A stretch of DNA of 64,000 nucleotides, taken from NCBI GenBank assembly GCA_963791235.1, contig CAWBRW010000029.1:992001-1056000 (forward strand), given 5' to 3'. Source of the DNA: JALORV01 sp963791235. Lineage in GTDB: Bacteria; Pseudomonadota; Gammaproteobacteria; Burkholderiales; Burkholderiaceae_F. The notes below the pieces were generated by a model. The model was not told the origin of the DNA, searched no databases, and was given only the letters and a program-made list of their open reading frames with translations. The position numbers were made by a program, and so were the translations under genes. This document shows, in pieces, positions 32,870-41,036 of the stretch (the stretch's first letter is position 1; each line of letters starts with the position of its first letter).

Positions 32870-34129
32870 GTGCGAGTGTTGGTCCTCGGTGCCGGCGTGG
32901 TCGGTGTATGCACGGCATGGTTCCTGCGCGAGGCCGGGCACCAGGTTGTGGTCGTCGATCGACAGCCGGCGCCTGCGATGGAGACCAGCTTCGCGAACGG
33001 CGGGCAGATTTCCGCGAGTCACGCGGAGCCCTGGGCCAACCCAGCCGCGCCGGGCAAGATCCTTCGGTGGCTTGGTCGGGACGACGCGCCGCTCCTGTTC
33101 CGGCCGCGCGCGGAGCTGCAGCAGTGGCTGTGGGGCGTGGCCTTCCTGCGCGAGTGCCTGCCCGGACGCTCCGCCGCCAACATCCGTTCGATCCTGCGAT
33201 TGGCATTACACAGCCGCAGCGTCGTTAAACAGCTGCGACGGGACCTGGCGCTCGACTACGACTGCGTCGAGCGAGGCATCCTGCACTTCTACACCGATCG
33301 CGGCGAGTACGAGGCTTCGCTGGGGCCGGCGGCGCTGATGCGTGAGCTGGGCTGCAACCGCCGGTCGATCACCGCGCGAGAAGCCGTGAGGATCGAGCCG
33401 GCGCTGGTCACGATCGAACCGCGGATCGTCGGGGCGGACTACTGCGCCGAAGACGAGTCTGGTGACGCGCACCGGTTCTCGCAGGCACTCGCAGCGCGGT
33501 GTGCCGGGCGCGGGGTCGAATTCCGGTTTGCGACGACAGCCACGGCGCTCGTTGCCGCGGCGGGCCGCGTCAACGGCGCCTGGGTGGTCGGCCCCGGGGG
33601 CGAACGGGAGCAGGTCCCGGCGGATGCCACGGTGGTCTGCCTCGGGGTGGAAGCCGTACCGCTTTTGCGTCCCATCGGCATGCGCCTGCTGATCTACCCG
33701 GGCAAGGGCTACTCCGCGACCTACGCGGTGGCCGATCCGGATCGTGCGCCGCAGGTGAGCCTGACAGACGACGAGTTCAAGCTGGTGTTCTCGCGGCTCG
33801 GCAGACGGCTGCGCGTGGCCGGCACGGCCGAGATCGGCGCCCGCGGGCTCGATCTGGATACCGTGCGCTGCGCGGCCCTGACCCGGCGCACGCAGGAACT
33901 GTTCCCCGGGGCCTGCGACTACTCCCTGCCGCACTACTGGGCGGGTCTGCGGCCGGTGACGCCGTCCAATGTTCCGTACCTCGGCCCGACCAAGCTTGAA
34001 GGACTGTTTCTCAATGCCGGCCATGGCACCCTCGGCTGGACGCTCGGCCCAGGCAATGGTGAACTGATTGCACAGGCCGTTTCAGGCGTCGCGACGCCCG
34101 TCGCGCTGCCGTCCGTCGGCGTCCGATAG
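32870..34129 (+). CDS. dadA: D-amino acid dehydrogenase family FAD oxidoreductase
   Basis: A 419-residue membrane-associated flavoenzyme that oxidises D-amino acids to keto acids. MRVLVLGAGVVGVCTAWFLR is the FAD-binding glycine motif; VVVVDRQPAPAMETSFANGG followed by QISASHAEPWANP is the DadA signature; the C-terminus GHGTLGWTLGPGNGELIAQA is conserved. I use GTG 32870 because family members start MRVLVLG; GTG 32861 is also possible. TAGAAT at 32833-32838 may be the promoter. It is divergent from livK, so the pair could serve amino-acid uptake and breakdown together. Confidence 0.88.
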   Translation: MRVLVLGAGVVGVCTAWFLREAGHQVVVVDRQPAPAMETSFANGGQISASHAEPWANPAAPGKILRWLGRDDAPLLFRPRAELQQWLWGVAFLRECLPGRSAANIRSILRLALHSRSVVKQLRRDLALDYDCVERGILHFYTDRGEYEASLGPAALMRELGCNRRSITAREAVRIEPALVTIEPRIVGADYCAEDESGDAHRFSQALAARCAGRGVEFRFATTATALVAAAGRVNGAWVVGPGGEREQVPADATVVCLGVEAVPLLRPIGMRLLIYPGKGYSATYAVADPDRAPQVSLTDDEFKLVFSRLGRRLRVAGTAEIGARGLDLDTVRCAALTRRTQELFPGACDYSLPHYWAGLRPVTPSNVPYLGPTKLEGLFLNAGHGTLGWTLGPGNGELIAQAVSGVATPVALPSVGVR

Positions 34130-34138
34130 CAGAAAAGC

Positions 34139-34164
34139 AAAGGGGCGCCGCAGCGCCCCCTTTT
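34139..34164. terminator. Bidirectional terminator between dadA and cytochrome c
   Basis: AAAGGGGCGC (34139-34148), loop CGCA, GCGCCCC (34153-34159) then CTTTT. The A run on one side and T run on the other allow termination of both convergent genes. Confidence 0.8.
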
Positions 34165-34183
34165 GCCGCGTCAGCCCGAGGGA

Positions 34184-34489
34184 CTACTGCGACAGCACCC
34201 ACTTGGCGAGCGACGCCGCTTCCTGCTCGTTGACCTGCGGGTTGGCGGGCATCGGGACCTGGCCCCAGACGCCGACGCCACCTTCGCGGATCTTCTTCGC
34301 GAGTTTGGCGGGTGCGTCCTTGTCAGCCTTGTACTTGGCGGCGACATCCTTGTAGGAGGGACCGACCAACTTCTTGTCAACGGCGTGGCAGGCCAGGCAG
34401 TTCTTCTGCTTGGCAAGGTCGGCCTGGGCAAACACGGGGCCGGCGGCAACGGCGAGGCCGAGGGCGGCTAGGGCGAAAACGTGCTTCAT
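34184..34489 (-). CDS. Class I cytochrome c (c551/c552-like)
   Basis: A 101-residue periplasmic electron carrier. Signal peptide MKHVFALAALGLAVAAGPVF (cleavage after FAQ or VFA), heme motif CLACH (in KQKNCLACHAVDKK), GPSYKDVAAKY and the distal Met in GQVPMPANPQV. This is the small monoheme type of Pseudomonas c551 and related donors to nitrite reductase or oxidases. ATG 34489; TAGAAT at 34556-34561 on the minus strand gives a leader of about 66 nt. Confidence 0.93.
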   Translation of the reverse strand: MKHVFALAALGLAVAAGPVFAQADLAKQKNCLACHAVDKKLVGPSYKDVAAKYKADKDAPAKLAKKIREGGVGVWGQVPMPANPQVNEQEAASLAKWVLSQ

Positions 34490-34650
34490 TGGGGGTCTCC
34501 GTTCGAGGTCGGGAAGGGGTGGCAAAAGGACGGCTATCCGGTTGAAAGCTCGAAGATTCTAACGGCTTGGCCGCTTTTACGTTGACTGACGGCCTTCAGC
34601 GTTGCCACTACCGCCGCTATAGTGGGCCACTGATCTGCGGGAGAGTCCGC

Positions 34651-34893
34651 ATGTGGTTACTCTGGCTCGGCGTTGCACTGATCATCCTGAAACTGCTGGA
34701 GGTCAGCGTCTTCGCGACCCTGTCGTGGTGGTGGATTGCTGCCGTGATGGCACTGGCCATGTTCTGGTTCGAAGTCGTCGAACGACGTCTGGGCCTCGAC
34801 AAGAAGAAGGCGTTCGACGAAATGGAAGCGCACAAGAAGAAGCGCATCAAGGATGCGCTGGAAGCGAACAAGGCGCGGCGCGGGGTGCGATAA
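34651..34893 (+). CDS. Small Trp-rich membrane protein (TIGR04438)
   Basis: An 80-residue protein starting MWLLWLGVALIILKLLEVSV, with two short hydrophobic segments containing a WWW run (FATLSWWWIAAVMAL) and a basic C-terminus (KKKAFDEMEAHKKKRIKDAL). I recognise it as the small Trp-rich protein TIGR04438 of betaproteobacteria; its function is unknown. ATG 34651 has GGGAGAG upstream. TTCAGC-17 nt-TATAGT (34595-34623) is a possible promoter. Confidence 0.85.
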   Translation: MWLLWLGVALIILKLLEVSVFATLSWWWIAAVMALAMFWFEVVERRLGLDKKKAFDEMEAHKKKRIKDALEANKARRGVR

Positions 34894-34906
34894 CACGCGT
34901 CGCTCG

Positions 34907-35230
34907 TGTACGCGATCGGCTACGCCGATCGCACGTGCACTCGCTCCGATACAGTTTGTTGGCTGCGCTCCGGAGCGGCCGCGCGCTTCGCCAAGGATTA
35001 GACCCATGCACTCCACCCCGCGGCGCACCACGCAGCGCGAGATGCGCCTTTCCCTCCTCGCCGGGCGAGGAGGGCGAAGGGAGGAGTGCTTCATCCCTCC
35101 CGCGTGGCGGGAGGGCAGGGTGGGTGCCGTGCTGTGGTAGTCGGCGGAGCGCGCGGCCGCTCCGGAGCGCAGCCGACTGATTTGCCGTTTCGGTCCGAGT
35201 GCACGTGCGACCGCAAAGCGGTCGCGTACA
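34907..35230. repeat. Inverted-repeat element with nested hairpins
   Basis: The whole gap between the Trp-rich gene and ilvD. The left arm (34907-34986) and right arm (35149-35230) are near-identical inverted copies of about 80 bp. Each arm holds its own hairpin and the two differ by compensating changes: GCGATCGGC/GCCGATCGC around TAC (34912-34932) and GCGACCGC/GCGGTCGC around AAA (35207-35225). The centre has two more perfect hairpins: CCCTCCTCGCC/GGCGAGGAGGG (35052-35074) and CCCTCCCGC/GCGGGAGGG (35095-35115). No transposase, so a MITE- or REP-like non-coding element. Confidence 0.8.
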
Positions 35231-35242
35231 TGTGGACCGCCG

Positions 35243-36928
35243 CTAAAACAACTTCTCGTCCGTGATCGCGCCCTTGCTGGCCGTCGAAGCCAGCTTGGCG
35301 AACTTGGCGAGCACGCCCTTGGTGTAGCGCGGCGCGGGCTGTTTCCAGGCGGCACGACGCCGACCGATCTCCGCGTCGTCGACGTTCAACTGCAGCAGCA
35401 ACTTGCGCGCGTCGATCGTGATCGAATCGCCTTCGCGGATCAGCGCAATCGTGCCGCCGACATAGGCCTCCGGCGCGACGTGCCCGACGACCATGCCCCA
35501 GGTGCCGCCAGAGAAGCGCCCATCGGTGATGAGCCCGACGCTTTCGCCGAGGCCCTTGCCGATCAGTGCCGAGGTGGGCGAAAGCATTTCGCGCATGCCC
35601 GGCCCGCCCTTCGGCCCCTCGTAGCGGATCACGAGCACGTCGCCCGGCTTGATCCGGTCGGCAAGTATCGCTTCCATCGCGTCGTCCTCAGAGTCGAATA
35701 CGCGCGCCGGCCCGGTGATCGACGGGTTCTTCAGGCCGGTGATCTTGGCGACGCAGCCTTCGGGCGAGAGATTGCCTTTCAGGATCGCAAGATGTCCCTG
35801 GGCGTACATTGGCTTGGAAAAGAGCCGGATCACATCCTGGTCGGCCCGCGGCTCGGCCGGAATGTCCGCTAGCATCTGCGCCATCGTTTTGCCGGTGATC
35901 GTCATGCAATCGCCGTGCAGAAGGCCATTCGCAAGCAGGATCTTCAGCACCTGCGGGATGCCGCCGGCGGTGTGCAGGTCGGTCGCGACATACTTGCCCG
36001 AGGGTTTCAGGTCGCACAGCACCGGAACTTTGAGGCGAACGCGCTCGAAGTCGTCGATGGTCCAGGCAATGCCTGCCGAGTGCGCGATCGCCAGGTAATG
36101 CAGCACCGCGTTGGTACTCCCGCCGACAGCCATGATGAGGCTCACGGCATTCTCGATCGACTCGCGCGTGATGATGTCGCTCGGTCGCAGGTTGTTCTTG
36201 ACCGCATCGACCAGAACGCGTGCAGCCTCGCGCGTGCTCTCGACTTTCTCGTCGTCCGGGTTCGCCTGCGTCGATGAATACAGCAGGCTCATGCCGAGCG
36301 CCTCGAACGACGAACTCATCGTGTTCGCGGTGTACATGCCGCCGCAGGAACCCGAGCCCGGAATGCAGCGCCGCTCGATTTCCTTGAAGTCGGTGGCGTC
36401 CAGGCGACCGGCAGTGAATTCGCCGACCGCCTCGAACGCCGAGACGATGGTCAGGTCCTTGTCCTTGTAACGGCCTGGCTTGACCGTGCCACCGTACACG
36501 TAGATTGAGGGCACGTTGCAGCGGGCGATGCCCATCATGCCGCCCGGCATGTTCTTGTCGCAGCCACCAATGACGATGACGCCGTCCATCCACTGGCCGT
36601 TCACGCAGGTCTCGACGCAGTCGGCAATCACCTCGCGCGACACCAGCGAGTACTTCATCCCCTCGGTGCCCATGCCAATGCCGTCGGAGATCGTCGGCGT
36701 ACCGAATACCTGCGAGTTGGCCTTGCAGGAGGCGATTTCCTCGATTGCTGCATCGGCGAGTTTCTGCAGGCCGGAGTTGCAGGGCGTGATCGTCGAATGG
36801 CCATTGGCCACACCGATCATCGGCTTGTCGAAGTCCTCGTCCTTGTAGCCCATCGCGTAGTACATCGCGCGATTCGCTGAGCGGGCGACGCCCTGGGTCA
36901 CGTGCTTCGATCGTTCGTTGTTCGGCAT
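35243..36928 (-). CDS. ilvD: Dihydroxy-acid dehydratase
   Basis: Fe-S enzyme of valine, isoleucine and pantothenate-precursor synthesis; it dehydrates dihydroxy acids to 2-oxo acids. The protein has 561 residues. Family motifs: GVANGHSTITPCNSGLQKLA (first cluster Cys), VIVIGGCDKNMPGGMMGIAR (second), IPGSGSCGGMYTANTMSSSF (third), and RYEGPKGGPGMREMLSPTSA with GLITDGRFSGGTWGMVVGHV. ATG 36928 gives MPNNERSKHVTQGVARSANR, the usual short N-terminus. It is divergent from lgt. Its product 2-oxoisovalerate feeds PanB. Confidence 0.96.
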   Translation of the reverse strand: MPNNERSKHVTQGVARSANRAMYYAMGYKDEDFDKPMIGVANGHSTITPCNSGLQKLADAAIEEIASCKANSQVFGTPTISDGIGMGTEGMKYSLVSREVIADCVETCVNGQWMDGVIVIGGCDKNMPGGMMGIARCNVPSIYVYGGTVKPGRYKDKDLTIVSAFEAVGEFTAGRLDATDFKEIERRCIPGSGSCGGMYTANTMSSSFEALGMSLLYSSTQANPDDEKVESTREAARVLVDAVKNNLRPSDIITRESIENAVSLIMAVGGSTNAVLHYLAIAHSAGIAWTIDDFERVRLKVPVLCDLKPSGKYVATDLHTAGGIPQVLKILLANGLLHGDCMTITGKTMAQMLADIPAEPRADQDVIRLFSKPMYAQGHLAILKGNLSPEGCVAKITGLKNPSITGPARVFDSEDDAMEAILADRIKPGDVLVIRYEGPKGGPGMREMLSPTSALIGKGLGESVGLITDGRFSGGTWGMVVGHVAPEAYVGGTIALIREGDSITIDARKLLLQLNVDDAEIGRRRAAWKQPAPRYTKGVLAKFAKLASTASKGAITDEKLF

Positions 36929-37019
36929 GGGGTGCGGTGCGGCAGGAAGGATGGGACGGCGAACAGGCAATAATAGGCCAAGGCTTCGTCCGGAGCCGCC
37001 CTGCCGCAGAGAGTGCAGC

Positions 37020-37817
37020 TTGCCCACCGTCCACCACTTCGATCCCGTCGCCTTTTCCCTCGGCCCGCTTACCGTCCGCTGGTACGGGCTGATGTACCTG
37101 ATCGGGTTCGCGCTCTTCCTCATCCTGGGCAAACTGCGCTCGCGCGACACCTGGCGCGGCATGAGCTCGCAGGACGTCGACGACCTGTTGTTCTACGGCA
37201 TGATCGGCGTCATCGTCGGTGGGCGCCTTGGGCACGTGATCTTCTACGGGCCGCTGTCGCACTACCTGGCGAACCCGCTCGAGATCTTCGCGGTATGGAA
37301 AGGCGGCATGGCATCACACGGCGGCATTCTTGGCGTGATCGTGGCGATGTGGTGGTTCGCGCGCAGTCGCAAGAAATCGTTCCTCACCGTGGCCGACTTC
37401 GTCGTGCCGCTGGTGCCGCTGGGACTCGGCGCCGGGCGCATCGGCAATTACATCAACGGCGAGCTGTGGGGCCGGGTGGCCGACCCGGCGCTGCCGTGGG
37501 CGATGATCTTCCCGCAGGCGGGCGACAACCTGCCGCGCCATCCGTCGCAGCTCTACCAGTTCGCGCTCGAAGGGCTGCTGCTGTTCGCGATCCTGTGGCT
37601 GTACTCGCGCAAGCCTCGACCCGCCGGCACCGCCGGCAGCCTGTTCCTGATCGGCTACGGCGTGCTGCGCATCATCGGCGAGGTTTTCCGCGAGCCGGAA
37701 GCACTGTACGGCGCCATGCCGCTGGGGCTGTCGGCGGGGCAGTGGCTGTCCGTGCCGATGGTGCTGATCGGCATGGCCTGCTTTGCCTACTTCTGGCGAC
37801 GACCCGCTCGCCGCTGA
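37020..37817 (+). CDS. lgt: Prolipoprotein diacylglyceryl transferase
   Basis: Inner-membrane enzyme that transfers diacylglycerol to the lipobox cysteine of prolipoproteins, 265 residues with about seven helices. FDPVAFSLGPLTVRWYGLMY, GGRLGHVIFYG, the Lgt signature GLGAGRIGNYINGELWGRVA and RHPSQLYQFALEGLLLF are all present. The start is TTG 37020, with the start codon seven residues before the conserved FDP; no ATG is available upstream that keeps the family's length. Confidence 0.95.
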   Translation: MPTVHHFDPVAFSLGPLTVRWYGLMYLIGFALFLILGKLRSRDTWRGMSSQDVDDLLFYGMIGVIVGGRLGHVIFYGPLSHYLANPLEIFAVWKGGMASHGGILGVIVAMWWFARSRKKSFLTVADFVVPLVPLGLGAGRIGNYINGELWGRVADPALPWAMIFPQAGDNLPRHPSQLYQFALEGLLLFAILWLYSRKPRPAGTAGSLFLIGYGVLRIIGEVFREPEALYGAMPLGLSAGQWLSVPMVLIGMACFAYFWRRPARR

Positions 37818-37844
37818 GCCAGCGGCACGGCAATGAGCTGAGCG

Positions 37845-39155
37845 ATGACCCTGGTCCACTCCATTCGCGACGCCGCCCAGCGGCTGATCGCCCAGCGCGA
37901 TCTGGACGCTCTGCTGCGCACCTGCCGCCACCTGGTGTCGGCCCGCGGAGAGGCGAACAGCGCCGGCCTGGCGGCACAGGTGATCGACCACTACCGCAAG
38001 CTGCCTGAAGCTGCTCACTTGAGTTTCTTCGAAGCGCTGGCCGCTGGTTTCAATCCGGACCCGATCGAGGTGCTGGCGTCTGCAAAGCGCTATGCCGAGT
38101 CGCAGCACGCGGAGGCGCTGGTGGAACTGATGTCCGTCTCCGAACCTCCGCGCCAGGAACTGCTGCGCCGCGTCAACCGGGCGCCCGGCGGGACGGCCGC
38201 GATCGTGCAGATGCGGCGCGCCCTGCTGCGCGCGCTGGAATCGCATCCGCAACTCGGGGCAGTGGAAGCGGACCTCTTCCATTTGTTGTCGTCCTGGTTC
38301 AACCCCGGATTTCTCGAAATGCAGCAGGTCGACTGGACGTCACCGGCACGGCTGCTCGAGAAGATCATCCAGCACGAGGCCGTGCATGCGATCGATGGTT
38401 GGGACGACCTGCGTCGCCGGTTGCAGCCTGACCGCCGCTGCTTTGCGTTCTTCCATCCGCAGCTGCCGGGCGAACCGCTGATCTTCGTCGAAGTCGCGCT
38501 GCTCGATACCATCCCTCAGGCGATTGGCCCGTTGATCGAGAAGAATTCCACGCCAAGTGACGCGCATCGATTCAAGGTGGCTGCCTTCTACTCGATCAGC
38601 AATTGCCAGCCGGGCCTGCGCGGTGTCTCTCTGGGCAACTTCCTGATCAAGCGGGTGGCCGAGCGGCTGCAGGCCGAGATTCCTTCGATCAAGATCTTCT
38701 GCACGCTTTCGCCGCTGCCGGGCTTCACGCGATGGCTCGATGCCGACCAGGCTGTCATGCATGCCCGCCTGCGCGCGCCGTTGCGTGAGCAGTGGCAGGC
38801 GGCACGTGAAGAACTCAAGCTGGGCGAGGAGCGCATCGCAGACCGGCTGGAACCGCACTGGCACCCCGAGAAAGCCTCGGAGCAGGAGCGCGCCGCGCTT
38901 CTGACCCTGGCGTCGATCTACCTGACCGAGGCGTCGCCGACGCGCGACGGCGATGCGGTGGCGAAGTTCCACCTTGGCAACGGCGCGCGCCTGCAGCGCA
39001 TCAACTGGGCGGCCGATCTGTCGCGAAATGGACTGAAGCAGTCCTGTGGCCTGATGGTCAACTACCTGTACGACCTTGCACGCGTCGAGGAGTATCACGA
39101 GCGTTTCCTTGATGGCAAGGTCGTGCACGCGCAGGCCGTGGCGCGGCTGGCATGA
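37845..39155 (+). CDS. Malonyl-CoA decarboxylase
   Basis: A 436-residue enzyme that converts malonyl-CoA to acetyl-CoA and CO2. The N-terminal helical domain (about 1-140) is followed by the GNAT-fold catalytic domain: FAFFHPQLPGEPLIFVEVAL, YSISNCQPGLRGVSLGNFLI, FCTLSPLPGFTRWL (family serine region) and AKFHLGNGARLQRINWAADL then SRNGLKQSCGLMVNYLYD (catalytic His region). It starts 27 nt after lgt. With matB at 41 kb it forms a malonate-to-acetyl-CoA pathway. Confidence 0.93.
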   Translation: MTLVHSIRDAAQRLIAQRDLDALLRTCRHLVSARGEANSAGLAAQVIDHYRKLPEAAHLSFFEALAAGFNPDPIEVLASAKRYAESQHAEALVELMSVSEPPRQELLRRVNRAPGGTAAIVQMRRALLRALESHPQLGAVEADLFHLLSSWFNPGFLEMQQVDWTSPARLLEKIIQHEAVHAIDGWDDLRRRLQPDRRCFAFFHPQLPGEPLIFVEVALLDTIPQAIGPLIEKNSTPSDAHRFKVAAFYSISNCQPGLRGVSLGNFLIKRVAERLQAEIPSIKIFCTLSPLPGFTRWLDADQAVMHARLRAPLREQWQAAREELKLGEERIADRLEPHWHPEKASEQERAALLTLASIYLTEASPTRDGDAVAKFHLGNGARLQRINWAADLSRNGLKQSCGLMVNYLYDLARVEEYHERFLDGKVVHAQAVARLA

Positions 39156-39228
39156 TATCGACCAAGGCCGTCAGCAGAACGGCCTCGACGTTCGCACCTT
39201 CACCCTTGCAGCGAGGAGACAACCAGTG

Positions 39229-40197
39229 ATGAAACCTTTCAGTGCAGCGCTCGCGGCCGTGATCGCGCTGATCGGCGGTGCGGCACAGGCGCAGACCGCT
39301 TGGCCCGCCAAGCCGATTACCCTCATCGTTCCCTTCCCGCCGGGGGGTGGGACCGACGCCTTCGCGCGGCCGCTCTCAGCGCAACTGTCGAAGCAGCTCG
39401 GGCGTCAGGTCATCATCGACAACCGCGGCGGAGCCGGGGGTACCGTCGGTGCGTCGATAGCGGCGAAAGCGGCACCGGACGGCTACACGTTCTTCGTCGG
39501 CGCCGTGCACCACGCGATCGCGCCGAGTTTCTATCCGAAGCTCGACTACAACATCGAGACCGATCTCATTCCGCTGACGGTGATCGCCAATCCGCCACAG
39601 ATCATCGTCATCAATCCGAGCCGGGTGAAGGCGGAGGACTACAAGTCCTTCATGGTGCTGCTGCAGGCCAGCCCGGGCAAGCTCAACTATGCGTCGGCCG
39701 GCAACGGCACGTCGCACCACCTGGCTGGCGAGCTCTTCAAGCAGCAGAGCAAGACCTTCATCGTGCACATCCCGTACCGTGGCGCGGGGCCGGCCCTGCA
39801 GGACCTGATTGCCGGGAATGTCGACATGATGTTCGACGGGCTGGGGTCGTCGGCGCAGCACATACGTGCCGGTCGCATCAAGGCGATGGCCGTGGCGTCG
39901 CCGAAGCGTTCGCCGGCGTTTCCGAATGTGCCGACCACCGCCGAAGTCGGTCTGCCCGACTACGTTGTGTCCACGTGGTACGGCATCTGGGGTGTCAAGG
40001 GAACGCCGAAGGACATCCTCGACCGCATGCATGCCGAGGTCGTCAAGGCTGTGGGCTCGGCCGAGCTCAAGGATATCTGGGCCAGCAACGGCTCCGATAC
40101 CGCGACGATGTCGCAGCAGGACTTCGCACGTTTCCTGAACAGCGAGATCAAGCGCTGGGCGCAGGTGACGAAGTCCTCCGGCGCGAAGCTCGACTGA
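39229..40197 (+). CDS. Tripartite tricarboxylate transporter family substrate-binding protein (Bug)
   Basis: A 322-residue periplasmic receptor. Signal peptide MKPFSAALAAVIALIGGAAQ then AQTAWPAKPITLIVPFPPGG with GTDAFARPLS, the Bug signature; NRGGAGGTVGASIAAKAAPD and NYASAGNGTSHHLAGELFKQ follow. ATG 39229 has GAGGAG upstream. Bug proteins bind carboxylates; within a malonate operon malonate or a related acid is a reasonable guess. No TctA/TctB membrane genes are in the window, so it is an orphan receptor here. Confidence 0.93.
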   Translation: MKPFSAALAAVIALIGGAAQAQTAWPAKPITLIVPFPPGGGTDAFARPLSAQLSKQLGRQVIIDNRGGAGGTVGASIAAKAAPDGYTFFVGAVHHAIAPSFYPKLDYNIETDLIPLTVIANPPQIIVINPSRVKAEDYKSFMVLLQASPGKLNYASAGNGTSHHLAGELFKQQSKTFIVHIPYRGAGPALQDLIAGNVDMMFDGLGSSAQHIRAGRIKAMAVASPKRSPAFPNVPTTAEVGLPDYVVSTWYGIWGVKGTPKDILDRMHAEVVKAVGSAELKDIWASNGSDTATMSQQDFARFLNSEIKRWAQVTKSSGAKLD

Positions 40198-40208
40198 TCG
40201 GAGACGAC

Positions 40209-40994
40209 GTGCCCGACGGGATCGTCAATGTCGCGGCCACGGGCGAGCTGGCGACTGTCACGCTCGATTCGCCGGGCAAACTGAATGCCATCAGCGAATC
40301 GATGTGGCAGGCGCTGGCCCGCACTTTCGCGGCCCTGTCCGAACAGTCGCAACTGCGAGCGGTCGTGATTCGTGGCGCGGGCCACAACTTCGCAGCTGGC
40401 GCGGATATCGACGAATTCGAGCGTGTCCGCGGCGACGCGGCGAGCGGGCGTCGCTATCACCTCGAGACGATCGCCAATGCGCTCGATGCGATCAGCGACT
40501 GTCGTGTTCCGGTCGTCGCTGCAATCGAAGGAGTGTGCGTGGGTGGCGGCCTCGAAGTGGCCGTCGCCTGCGACCTGCGCATCGCGGCCGACAGCGCCCG
40601 CATCGGTGCGCCGGTGGGGCGCATCGGCTTTCCACTGGCGCTGCCTGAACTGGGACCGCTGATTCGGCTCGTCGGCCCGGGCGTCGCCTCCGAACTGCTG
40701 CTCGAGGGCCGGCTGCTGGACGCCGCTGAGGCGGCGGCACGCGGCCTCGTCACCCGCGCCGTGGCGGCGGAACGGTTCGAGGACGAGGTGCATCACTGCC
40801 TGACGCGGATCGCGGCCGGCTCGCCGCGCGCCGCGCGCGAGAACAAGGCGAACATCCGGCAACTGGCGGCGAGCGCCGGCCGTTACACCGAACACGAACT
40901 CGATGAGAGTTTTGGTTTTCTCGAGTCCGAGGACTATCGCGAGGGCGTCGCCGCGTTCGTCGGCAAGCGGCCTGCGCGGTTCACCGGGCGCTAG
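40209..40994 (+). CDS. Enoyl-CoA hydratase/isomerase family protein
   Basis: A 261-residue crotonase-fold protein. LDSPGKLNAISESMWQALAR, GAGHNFAAGADIDEFE (first oxyanion segment), and VAAIEGVCVGGGLEVAVACD with LRIAADSARIGAPVGRIGFP (second oxyanion segment). The usual catalytic glutamate at the LPELGPLIRLVG position is present, while other positions vary, so hydratase or another CoA reaction is possible. GTG 40209 has GGAG 6 nt upstream and lies 11 nt after the Bug gene, so it belongs to the malonate operon. Confidence 0.9.
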   Translation: MPDGIVNVAATGELATVTLDSPGKLNAISESMWQALARTFAALSEQSQLRAVVIRGAGHNFAAGADIDEFERVRGDAASGRRYHLETIANALDAISDCRVPVVAAIEGVCVGGGLEVAVACDLRIAADSARIGAPVGRIGFPLALPELGPLIRLVGPGVASELLLEGRLLDAAEAAARGLVTRAVAAERFEDEVHHCLTRIAAGSPRAARENKANIRQLAASAGRYTEHELDESFGFLESEDYREGVAAFVGKRPARFTGR

Positions 40995-41036
40995 AAGACG
41001 CAAGCGCGCGTTAGCGTTCCTCACTTGGCCTGCATC

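Noticed and set aside
35688..37262. 524-codon minus-strand frame in ilvD and lgt
   Set aside because: Different frame from ilvD with Arg/His-rich composition; the ilvD frame has all dehydratase motifs.
39300..40994. Apparent 564-residue protein fused to the enoyl-CoA hydratase
   Set aside because: The first 300 codons are an alternate frame of the Bug gene; the hydratase has its own GTG 40209 with GGAG.
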